DNA from: Vulcanimicrobiota bacterium
GTDB taxonomy: Bacteria > Vulcanimicrobiota > Vulcanimicrobiia > Vulcanimicrobiales > Vulcanimicrobiaceae
Direction: 5' to 3'
Assembly: GCA_013036105.1 (NCBI GenBank)
Contig: JAAXCX010000003.1
Coordinates: 146,758-210,757 of the forward strand
DNA length: 64,000 nucleotides
The notes under the pieces are model-generated. The model was given only the letters and a program-made list of their open reading frames with translations. It did not search any database and was not told the origin of the DNA. Shown here in pieces: positions 42,162 to 51,005 of this stretch. A program made the translations under genes and the position numbers. Within the stretch, counting starts at the first letter, position 1; every line of letters starts with the position of its first letter.

Positions 42162-43190
42162 ATGAAGCACAAGGCGATCCTTATCTGCGTCGCGGCCGCT
42201 GCGTTCCTGACGCTGGCCGGATGCGGCCGGCACGGTGCAGGTGCGGTCCGCCCCGGGCAATTGGCGCTCGGCATGGTGACTGACGTGGGCGGCTTGGGAG
42301 ACAAATCGTTTAACGACTCGGCGTACAGCGGATTGCTGCACGCGCAGAAATCGCTCGGCGCCAACATCCAAGTGCTGCAGTCGCGCTCGGCATCGGACTA
42401 CCAACCGAATATGACGGCCCTTTCCGAAAAACATTTGGATATGATCTACGCGATCGGGTTTTTGATGAACAAAGACCTCGATCAGATCTCCAAGCAGTAT
42501 CCCAAGCAGCATTATGCCATTATCGACGCGGTGGTGGACGAACCAAACGTCGTCTCGGCAACTTTTAAAGAGGAAGACGGGTCGTTCTTGGCTGGCGCGC
42601 TCGCCGCGCTCGTCAGCAAGACACACCACATCGCCTTTTTGGGCGGCCAAGATATCCCGCTGCTGCGTAAGTTCGAAGTCGGCTACATCGCCGGCGCGCA
42701 TCAGATCGACCCAGCGACGAAAGTCGATGTGAAGTGGGTCGGATCGTTCGAAGACGTGGCGGGCGGTCAAGAACTGGCCAACGTCCTCTTCAACGGCGGC
42801 GCGGATATTGTCTACGCGGCCGCAGGTAAAGCCGGCATTGGCGCAATCGACGCGGTGAAGACGCGCGCGAATTCATTTGTGATCGGCGTCGACTCCGATC
42901 AAGATAGCCTCGCGCCCGGCAAAATCCTCACGTCGATGGTCAAACACGTCGACGTAGCGGTCTTCGATATCGCGCAAGCGATCCAGCAGAAAAAGGCGCT
43001 CACAGGCCACCTGACCTTCGGTTTGAAAGACAACGGAGTCGGTCTCACCGACTTCCAATACACGCGCGCTGTCATCGGCAGGGCCAACATCGAGAGGGTC
43101 GCTTCCATCCGGGACGACATCGTAAGCGGCAAAATTACGCCGCCATCGACTCCTCAGGAACTGGCGACCTGGAAACCGGTCAAGCTCTAG
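42162..43190 (+). CDS. bmpA: BMP family lipoprotein, nucleoside ABC transporter substrate-binding protein
   Basis: 342 residues from the ATG at 42162. Lipoprotein signal peptide ending LTLAGC, so the mature Cys is lipidated. PBP type 1 fold with BMP-family phrases VTDVGGLGDKSFNDSAYSGL, DMIYAIGFLM, FKEEDGSFLAGALAAL and IGVDSDQDSL. BmpA/PnrA proteins bind purine nucleosides outside the inner membrane. The ATPase and two permeases of the importer follow. Preceded by an 80-base GC-rich divergent region. Confidence 0.93.
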   Translation: MKHKAILICVAAAAFLTLAGCGRHGAGAVRPGQLALGMVTDVGGLGDKSFNDSAYSGLLHAQKSLGANIQVLQSRSASDYQPNMTALSEKHLDMIYAIGFLMNKDLDQISKQYPKQHYAIIDAVVDEPNVVSATFKEEDGSFLAGALAALVSKTHHIAFLGGQDIPLLRKFEVGYIAGAHQIDPATKVDVKWVGSFEDVAGGQELANVLFNGGADIVYAAAGKAGIGAIDAVKTRANSFVIGVDSDQDSLAPGKILTSMVKHVDVAVFDIAQAIQQKKALTGHLTFGLKDNGVGLTDFQYTRAVIGRANIERVASIRDDIVSGKITPPSTPQELATWKPVKL

Positions 43191-44632
43191 ATCTTGCCGA
43201 TGCCGCGCTAAAACTGCGCGGCATTCGCAAAGTTTATCCCGGCGTCATCGCGGTCGACGGCGTCGATCTCGATCTGCTCCCAGGTGAAATCCACGCGCTC
43301 GTCGGCGAAAATGGCGCCGGCAAATCGACGCTCGCGAACATCGCATTCGGCGCCGTCAGACCCGATGGCGGCACCATTGAAACCAACGGCTCCGTCGGTT
43401 TGGTGCACCAGCATTTCGAACTTGTCGGCCGTCTGCGTGTTTGGCAGAACATCATGCTCGGCCGCGAACCGCGCAAAGGCATGCTGGTCGACGTAGACGC
43501 CGCGCGCTCGCGCGTCGCGGAGCTCGCCGAGCGCAACGGCCTAGCAATCGATCCGGACGCACTCGTTGAAGAGCTCCCGATCGGCGTTCAGCAGCGCGTC
43601 GAACTCTTGCGCGAACTCGAACGCGAACCGTCGGTGCTGCTGCTCGACGAACCCACCGCAGCTCTCGCTCCCGCGGAGATTGCAACGCTATTCGCGACCG
43701 TTGTGCAGCTGGCCAAACGCGGCACCGCGATCATGGTCGTTACGCACAAACTGCAAGAGGTCATCGATTACACGACGCGCGTGAGCGTCATGCGTCACGG
43801 GAAAATCGTCGCGCGCTATCTCACGACTGAAACGACCACCGATGAAATAGCGCGCGCCATGGTCGGCGGCGAGTTGCCCCAGGTCGCGCAACGCGAGGTC
43901 ACCGGCACGCAACCCTGTCTGAGCGTACGCGATGTGAGCGCCGGCGCCGACACGACGACCGTAACGCATCTTTCTTTTGAAGTGAGCGCCGGTGAGATCG
44001 TCGGCATCGCGGGCGTTGAGGGCAACGGGCAGACCGCGCTCGCCGACGCGATCGCCGGAATGATCCCTTATGCGGGCGCCATCGAGCTCGACGGCAGCAC
44101 GGATGCGCTGAAGCACCGCGAAAACATCGGCATCGTTCCGCAGGACCGCCATCATGAGGGCTTGGTGCTCAACTGGTCGATCGTCGAGAACGCGATTCTT
44201 GGTCGTCAGAATTTGCCGGGCATCCGTAAAGGCGCGCTCACCAACTGGACCGCGGCGCGAGCCGATGCCGAAGCGATCATCGAACGGTTCGATGTGCGCG
44301 CGGCGTCGGCGGATGTCCCAGTGCGGACGCTTTCCGGCGGCAACCAGCAAAAACTGCTTGTCGGACGCGCGCTGCTCGGCGATCCTCGATTCGTGCTGGC
44401 GTATCAGCCCACGCGCGGCATCGACGTCGGCGCGGCCGCGCTCGTGCAGTCGCGGCTGATCGAAGCGCGTAACCGCGGGAGCGCGATTCTTCTGATCTCA
44501 TTCGAACTCGACGAAATATTAGCGCTCGCCGATCGCGTGCTCGTCATGTTCCGCGGAAAGATCACCGGATCGTTCAGCGGCGCTGAGATCGATCGCGGAA
44601 AGATCGGTCGCTTGATGGCGGGTTTGACGTGA
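43169..44632 (+). CDS. Nucleoside ABC transporter ATP-binding protein (two NBDs), probable CTG start
   Basis: 487 residues if started at the CTG at 43169, which follows AGGAA (43156-43160) by 8 bases. No ATG, GTG or TTG exists in frame before 43400, and that TTG would remove the first Walker A. NBD1 has GENGAGKST, LPIGVQQRVELL (a weak signature) and LLLDEPTA. NBD2 has a degenerate P-loop GVEGNGQTA, a good LSGGNQQKLLVGRAL and YQPTRGID, as is usual for sugar and nucleoside importers of this class. It powers uptake by the BmpA system. Overlaps bmpA by 22 bases. Confidence 0.9.
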   Translation: METGQALDLADAALKLRGIRKVYPGVIAVDGVDLDLLPGEIHALVGENGAGKSTLANIAFGAVRPDGGTIETNGSVGLVHQHFELVGRLRVWQNIMLGREPRKGMLVDVDAARSRVAELAERNGLAIDPDALVEELPIGVQQRVELLRELEREPSVLLLDEPTAALAPAEIATLFATVVQLAKRGTAIMVVTHKLQEVIDYTTRVSVMRHGKIVARYLTTETTTDEIARAMVGGELPQVAQREVTGTQPCLSVRDVSAGADTTTVTHLSFEVSAGEIVGIAGVEGNGQTALADAIAGMIPYAGAIELDGSTDALKHRENIGIVPQDRHHEGLVLNWSIVENAILGRQNLPGIRKGALTNWTAARADAEAIIERFDVRAASADVPVRTLSGGNQQKLLVGRALLGDPRFVLAYQPTRGIDVGAAALVQSRLIEARNRGSAILLISFELDEILALADRVLVMFRGKITGSFSGAEIDRGKIGRLMAGLT

Positions 44633-45675
44633 GGGTCGTGTTGCGCGTGCTTGCCGGCCCGGCCGGGGCGCTCGTGCTCGCATTCGTGCTGGCAGCGGTC
44701 GCGATGTTGATCGCGGGCGTTAATCCGGTGGACGGATTCGGCGCGCTCTTTGCCGGATCGCTTGGCGGCCGCCGTCCGATCGCCGAGACACTCGTGCAGA
44801 CGACGGCTCTGCTTTTCCCCGCGCTCGGCGTCTCGCTCGCATTTCGCGCCGGACTCTTCAACATCGGCGCCGAGGGCCAGTTGTTGATGGGCGGCCTTCT
44901 TGCTGGCGCGGTTGGCGCGCATTTTGCAGGCCCGGGCTGGCTGGTCATACCCGTACTTCTGCTGCTGGGCATGGTGGGGGGCGGTATTTGGGGTGGCATT
45001 GCGGGCTGGCTGCGCGCGCGCTTCAATGCAAGTGAAATCATCTCGACGCTCATGCTGAACTTCATCGCACTTTCGCTCGCGGGTTATCTGGTCGCCGGTC
45101 CGCTCAAGAGTCCGCTCGCATCGGGCGCGGAGACGGCGCCGCTGCTTCCCAATGGGTGGCTGCCGGCATTCCCCAGCATCGGAAGCCTGAGTTTCGGCGA
45201 CACGCGGCTCACCATTTCGATTTTGATCGCGATTGCTACCGCGATCGTCTTGAGCTTCGTTTTCACGCGCACCGTTTTCGGTTACGAACTGCGCGCTGCC
45301 GGTGAAGCGCCCGAAGCGGCGCGCCGCAGCGGGATCAACATGCCGCGTATGACGCTGATCGCGCTCGCGCTTTCCGGCGCCGTAGCGGGCCTGGGCGGCG
45401 CGGCGATCGTCACCGGCGTGTTGCACCGATTTAACACCGCGCTTTCTCCAGGGTACGGATATACCGCGATCGCGGTTGCGTTGGTCGGCGACCTCAATCC
45501 GCTATGGGTTTGCATCGCCGCGTTCGGTTTCGGCATTTTGGAAGCGGGCGGCCTCGCGATGCAAGCCAATGCCGGCGTTCCTAAAGACGCTATCCACGTT
45601 ATCGAAGGCTTGATCGTCTTGGTGCTGGCCGCGCGCCGCTACTTCGCAACGCGCGCGTCTGGTGCGCCGGTGTGA
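44629..45675 (+). CDS. Nucleoside ABC transporter permease 1
   Basis: 348 residues, GTG start in a GTGA overlap with the ATPase. About nine helices. BPD_transp_2 family features: FRAGLFNIGAEGQLLMGGL and the coupling loop GYELRAAGEAPEAARRSGI, then ALSGAVAGLGGA. Matches YufP-type permeases of purine-nucleoside importers. Forms a heterodimer with the next gene product. Confidence 0.92.
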   Translation: MRVVLRVLAGPAGALVLAFVLAAVAMLIAGVNPVDGFGALFAGSLGGRRPIAETLVQTTALLFPALGVSLAFRAGLFNIGAEGQLLMGGLLAGAVGAHFAGPGWLVIPVLLLLGMVGGGIWGGIAGWLRARFNASEIISTLMLNFIALSLAGYLVAGPLKSPLASGAETAPLLPNGWLPAFPSIGSLSFGDTRLTISILIAIATAIVLSFVFTRTVFGYELRAAGEAPEAARRSGINMPRMTLIALALSGAVAGLGGAAIVTGVLHRFNTALSPGYGYTAIAVALVGDLNPLWVCIAAFGFGILEAGGLAMQANAGVPKDAIHVIEGLIVLVLAARRYFATRASGAPV

Positions 45676-46568
45676 GTACCGGGGTGTCGTTGATGCTGAC
45701 GCTCCTGTTCTTGACGCTGATCAAGTCAGTACCGATTGTCTATGCCGCGCTCGGCGGCGTGATCTCCGAACGCGCCGGCGTCGTGAACATCGGACTCGAA
45801 GGGATGATGACCGCGGGCGCATTTAGCGCCGTAGTCTTTACCAATCTCACGGGCAGCCCAATCATCGGATTGCTCGCCGGGGTCTTTTTTGGCGCCGTGC
45901 TCGGTTTCGTGCTGGGCTTCGCCGCCACGTTCTTCAAAGTCGATCAGATCGTCGCCGGCGTCGGCATCAATTTGGTCGCTCTCGGCGGCGCCGCATACGG
46001 CTTAGTGCTAATCTTTAATCAGCCCGGCGCGAGTCCGCAAGTGACGCAGCTCGCTCCCGAGCAATTGCTGCCACAAATAACGACGGGCGAAACCGTGATG
46101 ATCGTTCTCGGTTTGCTCTGCGCGTTCGGTTTGAATTGGTTCATCTATCGCACACCGTGGGGACTACGCATACAAGCCTGCGGCGAAAATCCGCGCGCAG
46201 TCACCGATGCCGGCCTCAATCCACTGCGGCTGCGCCTCTATAGCGTGATCGCAAGCGGCGCACTCGCCGGATTGGGCGGCGCATTTCTTTCGATCTGCGA
46301 AGTCAATCTGTACTCGGACGGCATGACCGCCGGACGCGGATTCATCGCGCTAGCCGCCGTTATTTTTGGACGCTGGACGCCCTGGGGCGCAACGGGCGCT
46401 GCGGTCTTTTTCGGTTTCTTCGAAGCGCTTCAGTACGTATTGCAAGGCCGCATCTCGTGGCTGCCGAGCGACGCGATGCAGGCGCTTCCATACCTCGCCG
46501 CACTCTTTGCGATCGCGGGCCTCGTCGGCCGCGTGCGGGCACCGGCAGCAGATGGAGTACCCTACTAA
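45672..46568 (+). CDS. Nucleoside ABC transporter permease 2
   Basis: 298 residues, GTG start in a 4-base overlap. YufQ-like: GVISERAGVVNIGLEGMM near residue 27, the coupling loop WGLRIQACGENPRAVTDAGL near residue 165, and the terminal GFFEALQYVLQG. About eight helices. Completes the bmpA-ATPase-permease-permease unit, with a regular four-gene order. Confidence 0.92.
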   Translation: MSTGVSLMLTLLFLTLIKSVPIVYAALGGVISERAGVVNIGLEGMMTAGAFSAVVFTNLTGSPIIGLLAGVFFGAVLGFVLGFAATFFKVDQIVAGVGINLVALGGAAYGLVLIFNQPGASPQVTQLAPEQLLPQITTGETVMIVLGLLCAFGLNWFIYRTPWGLRIQACGENPRAVTDAGLNPLRLRLYSVIASGALAGLGGAFLSICEVNLYSDGMTAGRGFIALAAVIFGRWTPWGATGAAVFFGFFEALQYVLQGRISWLPSDAMQALPYLAALFAIAGLVGRVRAPAADGVPY

Positions 46569-46584
46569 CCTTACTAGGCGGGAA

Positions 46585-46596
46585 CCTCATATGAGG
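46585..46596. other. 12-bp perfect palindrome upstream of the serine hydrolase
   Basis: CCTCATATGAGG lies in the 62-base gap between the nucleoside permease and the beta-lactamase-like gene. Possible operator or a coincidence; no other copy was noticed in the window. Confidence 0.3.
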
Positions 46597-46630
46597 GTCG
46601 AAGTTAGCCGACAACAAGCCTAGGAGCTGT

Positions 46631-47620
46631 ATGCGGTATATTTTAGCTCTCCTTACCGCAGCTGCGATAACCGGCTCGTCGATCGCACCTGCGAACGCGC
46701 TTTCACTGCCCGGGCCGCTGCGGGATTTGCAGGCTACGCTGACGCGCGCCGCACAGCGAGCTCCCGGCCGCGTCGCCATGGAAGTCAAAGACTTGGGCTC
46801 GGGGATGATCTCTTCCATCAACGCCAACGAAGTGATGCCCGCGGCATCGACGATCAAGATCCCCGTGATGGTCGAGGTCTTCCAGCAAATGCAGGCGGGC
46901 AAATTCGATTTGAACCATCGCGTTACGCTTATGCCCCACGACCGCGACTGGGGTTCAGGTGACATTGCTGACGCGCCGGTTGGATCGACTTTCCCGGTCT
47001 CAGAGTTGCTGACGGAGATGATTGCCGTGAGCGACAACACGGCTGCAAACATGTTAATCCGACTTGTTGGCCGCTCGAACATCAACGGCGAGATGCATAG
47101 TCTCGGCCTGCGTCACACACGCCTTGCCGATTACATTCACACCGCGGGATGGAGCATCCGTAACACACTGCGGACGAGTCCGGCCGACATGGTCCGGTTG
47201 TTGAGCGACATGGCGCAAAAACAATTGGTCGATGAATGGTCCTCGCAAACCATGATCGACATCTTGGAGCGGCAAGAGATCAACACGCTGATCCCGGAAC
47301 CGCTGCCGCAGATTCCAATCGCTCATAAAACCGGCTCGCTCGACGACACGCTCAACGACGTTGGCATCGTCTATGCATCAAATGGAGCGTACGTCATCGC
47401 AGTGATGACGACGCAGCTGCCGACGCTCTCGGCCGGCCGGCGATTCATCCGCCGCGTTTCGAGCATGGCTTATACGCATCTCCAACAGCTGGGCCGGATG
47501 CGCGCGCTCGATGCGTTCGGGGCCTCCACCGTTCCCCTGCCGGACCCCGAGCAAGATACGCCCGTGTGGGCGCCGCAGACTCCCGTCCCGGCGACACCGA
47601 ACCCCGAATCTACGCCGTAG
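46631..47620 (+). CDS. Secreted class A beta-lactamase-like serine hydrolase
   Basis: 329 residues. TAGGAG lies just before the ATG. Signal peptide (ILALLTAAAITGSSIAPANA), then a penicillin-recognising fold: S73-T-I-K76, S134-D-N136 and K233-T-G. The expected class A omega-loop Glu (position 166) is not evident; the matching region reads TRLADYIHTAGW. It may therefore be a D,D-peptidase-like or inactive relative and not a resistance enzyme. The C-terminal 35 residues are Pro/Thr-rich. The 3' end overlaps the convergent ilvE by 11 bases. Confidence 0.85.
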   Translation: MRYILALLTAAAITGSSIAPANALSLPGPLRDLQATLTRAAQRAPGRVAMEVKDLGSGMISSINANEVMPAASTIKIPVMVEVFQQMQAGKFDLNHRVTLMPHDRDWGSGDIADAPVGSTFPVSELLTEMIAVSDNTAANMLIRLVGRSNINGEMHSLGLRHTRLADYIHTAGWSIRNTLRTSPADMVRLLSDMAQKQLVDEWSSQTMIDILERQEINTLIPEPLPQIPIAHKTGSLDDTLNDVGIVYASNGAYVIAVMTTQLPTLSAGRRFIRRVSSMAYTHLQQLGRMRALDAFGASTVPLPDPEQDTPVWAPQTPVPATPNPESTP

Positions 47621-48557
47621 CGACTGCTCTTCCGGCGTACACCGGCGTCAGCAACTTCCGGTATTTCGGCTCGCGACCGTTGACCAGACGCTCGTAGAAG
47701 GTTCCGATCTTTTGTGTCACCGGACCGATCTTTCCGTTTGAGACGTCGCGCCGGTCAACCGAACGCACGTAGACTACGCCCACCGCAGTTCCAGTGAAAA
47801 AGATCTCTTCCGCACCGTAGAGTTCGCTGCGATCGATCGCGCGCTCGACGACTTCCAAGCCGAATTCGTTTCGCGCGATTTCGATGACCGCGCGACGCGT
47901 GCAACCTTCGAGCACGTTTTGCGACGGATCCGGCGTGAGCAACACGCCGTTTTTGACGATGAAAATATTTTCGGCCGACCCTTCGGCCACGTGCCCGTCG
48001 TGCGAAAGCATGATCGCCTCGTCGAACCCGTTGGAAATCGCCTCGCTCTTGGCGAGCGCGCTGTTCACATAGAGACCGGTAATCTTCGCGCGCGGCGGCG
48101 CAGCAGAGTCGTCGGCCCGGCGCCACGAACTCGTGCCCGCTGCGACTCCGCCCGAAATGTCAAGATAATGCGTGAACGGTATCGCGGCGATGGCAAACGC
48201 GTCGGGAACGTTGTGCAGGCGTACGCCAACGTCTTCGGCGCACTTATACATGAACGGCCGTATATAGGTCGCGCTCTCAAAACGATTGCGCGCACAGAGC
48301 TCGGTGGTAATCTCGATCAACTCATCGACGGAATGCGGAACGCGCATCAAGAGGATCTTGGCGCTGATCGCGAGCCGCTCGAAATGCTCGCGCAGTTGGA
48401 CGAGATAGAGTTCGCTATCTTCGGGCACCCAATACCCACGAATGCCTTCGAAGCACCCGGTTCCGTACTGTAATCCGTGGGTCAGAAGCCCGACTTTGGC
48501 GTCTTCGTACTTTTGAAATTCGCCGCCGGCGTAGACGGTGAGCTCGCCGATTTTCAC
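47610..48557 (-). CDS. ilvE: Branched-chain amino acid aminotransferase
   Basis: 315 residues, GTG start 8 bases after AAGGAG. Fold-type IV PLP enzyme: YGTGCFEGIRGY near residue 32, the PLP lysine in AKITGLYVNSALAK near residue 157, EGSAENIFIV near residue 192, and GCTRRAVIEIA. It transfers amino groups between glutamate and branched-chain 2-oxo acids for leucine, isoleucine and valine. Divergent from the phosphoesterase gene with a mirror-image leader. Confidence 0.94.
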   Translation of the reverse strand: MKIGELTVYAGGEFQKYEDAKVGLLTHGLQYGTGCFEGIRGYWVPEDSELYLVQLREHFERLAISAKILLMRVPHSVDELIEITTELCARNRFESATYIRPFMYKCAEDVGVRLHNVPDAFAIAAIPFTHYLDISGGVAAGTSSWRRADDSAAPPRAKITGLYVNSALAKSEAISNGFDEAIMLSHDGHVAEGSAENIFIVKNGVLLTPDPSQNVLEGCTRRAVIEIARNEFGLEVVERAIDRSELYGAEEIFFTGTAVGVVYVRSVDRRDVSNGKIGPVTQKIGTFYERLVNGREPKYRKLLTPVYAGRAVATA

Positions 48558-48565
48558 AATAGCGA

Positions 48566-48665
48566 CTCCTTATGGCTGGGCGGGTTCCGCCGAGCCCGGC
48601 CGCGTCCTCCGGCCACGGGGCCAACCCCGCCGGTGCCCGGAGGGGCGGCCATCTGCCATAAGGAG
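48566..48665. repeat. 11-bp inverted repeat holding the ribosome binding sites of two divergent genes
   Basis: CTCCTTATGGC (48566-48576) is the exact reverse complement of GCCATAAGGAG (48655-48665). Each arm supplies an AAGGAG for the gene that leads away from it: ilvE on the reverse strand, the phosphoesterase on the forward strand. The 78 bases between are very GC-rich. Confidence 0.55.
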
Positions 48666-48677
48666 AAACCGGGGCGC

Positions 48678-51005
48678 ATGCTCCGAGCGATTCTCCTCGC
48701 CGCGGCAGCTGCCGCCAGTATTTTTGCGCTGGCGGAGGCGGCCCCGCACATGCAGTCGATCCTGCCCATCGGGTGGCGGCTAACGCCGCCGGCCGGCCCG
48801 CTTGCGACAGTCGGAACGATGCCGCAAGGCATCGCTCTCTCACCCGACGGCAAGACGCTCGCGGTCGTCGAGTCGGGCGTCAATCCGGCGGCGCTGCGTC
48901 TGCTCGACGCAAAGACGCTCGCGACGATCAAAGTTATTCCATTGACGGGCGCGTTCGGAAAACCGGTTTGGCTTGGAAACGCGCAAGTGCTCGTGCCGGG
49001 CGCTGCGACCGACGCGGTTCAGCAAGTCGATATTTCAAGTGGGATAGTCCAACCGTTTGTCGCCGCTAAAGGCTCATGGCCAGTTGATTTTACATTCTGT
49101 AATTGCCTCCAGTCATTGGCAAATCCAATCGTGGTCGCGGACGATTACAACGACGCTGCCGGGGGTAGCATCACGTTCGGCGAGCTCGGTGGCGTAGTCC
49201 CAATGAAAACCGATTGGGCATCGACGCGACTTACGACACTGCATGTTGGCTCCCACCCAGCTGCCGTTCTCTTCTCTTTTTCTCCGAGATATCGCTATAT
49301 TTACGTCGCGCTGCGCGGACAGAGTTCGGTCGCCGCCGTCGATACATTAACGGAGCGCGTGGTAAAGAACATCGCTGTTGGGCTGCACCCATGCGCTCTT
49401 GCTCTTTCTTCGGACTTTAGGAAGCTTTACGTCGCGGTCTGCGACGACGATGCGGTCGCGGTCATCGACACTCAGACGAATAAGCGGATTGCCAACATTC
49501 CAGTGGGCATAAAAACCGCGCGCATCCACGGTTATGGCGCAAATCCTAACGCGCTGCTCGTGCACGGGAAAGATCTCTTCGTGAGCTTGGGCGGAGAAAA
49601 TGCCGTTGCGCGTATTCAGAACGGCAAAGTGATCGGGTACATTCCCGCGGGCTGGTATCCGACCGGGCTTGCGATAGGAGCCGACGGCACGCTATTCGTT
49701 TCCAACGGCAAGGGCGAGCGCGCGCCGCCCAACCCGCAGTTCGATCCGCGCAAACGGAACAGCGGCGGATATGTCGCTTCGATTACCGTCGGTTCGGTGC
49801 GTGCGATTCCGCGCTCCGCGTATCAACACGTCGCGCAGATGACCGCGCAAGCGCTGAGCGATCTCATGCCGCTCTGGGAAGCGCGCGCGCCGCAATATAC
49901 GTCGGTGCATCCGAAGGGCCCCATCTCGCACGTTATCTACATCATCAAGGAAAACCGCTCGTACGATCAGGTTCTGGGTGACGTTCCAGGCGCGAACGGC
50001 GACGCGTCGCTTGTGATGTTCGGGCGCGCGATTACGCCCAATCAGCATGCGATCGCGGAGCGCTTCGGCATAATGGATAATGCGTACGCCGACGCGCAAG
50101 TGAGCGCCGACGGCCATAACTGGGCCGACGCGGCCACCGCCAACGATTATCTCCAGCGCATGTGGCCGGTGAACTACGGCAACCGGCGCGAAGGTTATGA
50201 TTCGCAGAACGGGGTCGGGGCCGACGTACCGCACTCGGGCTACCTTTGGGACGCGGCCAGACGCGCCGGCATTACCTACCGCGACTATGGCGAGGACATG
50301 TCGCTCAGCGCAGGGCCGCCGCTCGCGACGACCGATCATCCGGCCCTGCAGGGCCATTACGATCCGGCGTTCGTCGGCTGGAATTTGAAATACAGCGATC
50401 AGGAGCGCTTCAACGAATGGAAGCGCGAATTCGTCAAGTTTGTCGCGCAGCGCAATCTGCCGCAGCTGGAGATTGTCTACTTTCCGAACGATCACACCGC
50501 AGGCACGCAACGAAACATGCCGACGCCTGAGGCGTACGTCGGCATGAATGATTGGGCGGTCGGCCAGCTCGTCGACGCAGTATCTCATTCGCCGTATTGG
50601 AAATCCACCGCGATCTTCGTGCTTGAGGACGATGCGCAAAACGGACCGGACCACGTAAGCGACCAGCGCTCGACATTTTACGTCGCTAGCCCGTATGCGC
50701 GAGGCGGCGTGGATCACGCGCACTATTCGACCGTCAGCTTCGTGCGGACGATCGAATTGCTGCTGGGACTCGCGCCGCTCTCCGTGGCCGACACAACGAC
50801 GCAGCCGCTCTACAATCTGCTTGAACCCACGGCCCTTAACGCGGCGCCGTATAACGCCATTAAACCGGGCATCGACCTCAACGCCATCAACGCGCCCGCC
50901 GCGTACGGCTCCGCCGTCAGCGCGCACTTAGACTTCAGCAAACCCGATGCGGTCGATCCGCGCGTGCTCAACGACATTCTGAAACACGCGGTCCGCCGCC
51001 GGTGA
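48678..51005 (+). CDS. Secreted beta-propeller plus phosphoesterase (PF04185-type) protein
   Basis: 775 residues from the ATG at 48678. Signal peptide (LRAILLAAAAAASIFALAEAAP). Residues about 35-400 are YVTN-like propeller repeats (IALSPDGKTLAVVESG; YIYVALRGQSSVAAVDT; LYVAVCDDDAVAVIDTQT). Residues about 410-760 match the phospholipase C/acid phosphatase-type phosphoesterase family (HVIYIIKENRSYDQVLGD; DAQVSADGHNWADAATAND; FPNDHTAG; SPYARGG). Such two-domain proteins hydrolyse phosphoesters outside the cell. GTGA overlap with fdhD. Confidence 0.87.
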   Translation: MLRAILLAAAAAASIFALAEAAPHMQSILPIGWRLTPPAGPLATVGTMPQGIALSPDGKTLAVVESGVNPAALRLLDAKTLATIKVIPLTGAFGKPVWLGNAQVLVPGAATDAVQQVDISSGIVQPFVAAKGSWPVDFTFCNCLQSLANPIVVADDYNDAAGGSITFGELGGVVPMKTDWASTRLTTLHVGSHPAAVLFSFSPRYRYIYVALRGQSSVAAVDTLTERVVKNIAVGLHPCALALSSDFRKLYVAVCDDDAVAVIDTQTNKRIANIPVGIKTARIHGYGANPNALLVHGKDLFVSLGGENAVARIQNGKVIGYIPAGWYPTGLAIGADGTLFVSNGKGERAPPNPQFDPRKRNSGGYVASITVGSVRAIPRSAYQHVAQMTAQALSDLMPLWEARAPQYTSVHPKGPISHVIYIIKENRSYDQVLGDVPGANGDASLVMFGRAITPNQHAIAERFGIMDNAYADAQVSADGHNWADAATANDYLQRMWPVNYGNRREGYDSQNGVGADVPHSGYLWDAARRAGITYRDYGEDMSLSAGPPLATTDHPALQGHYDPAFVGWNLKYSDQERFNEWKREFVKFVAQRNLPQLEIVYFPNDHTAGTQRNMPTPEAYVGMNDWAVGQLVDAVSHSPYWKSTAIFVLEDDAQNGPDHVSDQRSTFYVASPYARGGVDHAHYSTVSFVRTIELLLGLAPLSVADTTTQPLYNLLEPTALNAAPYNAIKPGIDLNAINAPAAYGSAVSAHLDFSKPDAVDPRVLNDILKHAVRRR

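Noticed and set aside
43190..43400. Frameshift or pseudogene at the start of the nucleoside ABC ATPase
   Set aside because: The frame is intact with a good first Walker A and no stop; only a standard start codon is missing, which a CTG with a good ribosome binding site explains better.
49692..50927. 411-codon open frame on the reverse strand opposite the phosphoesterase
   Set aside because: The forward frame has a signal peptide, propeller repeats and phosphoesterase motifs; the reverse frame is basic and featureless.
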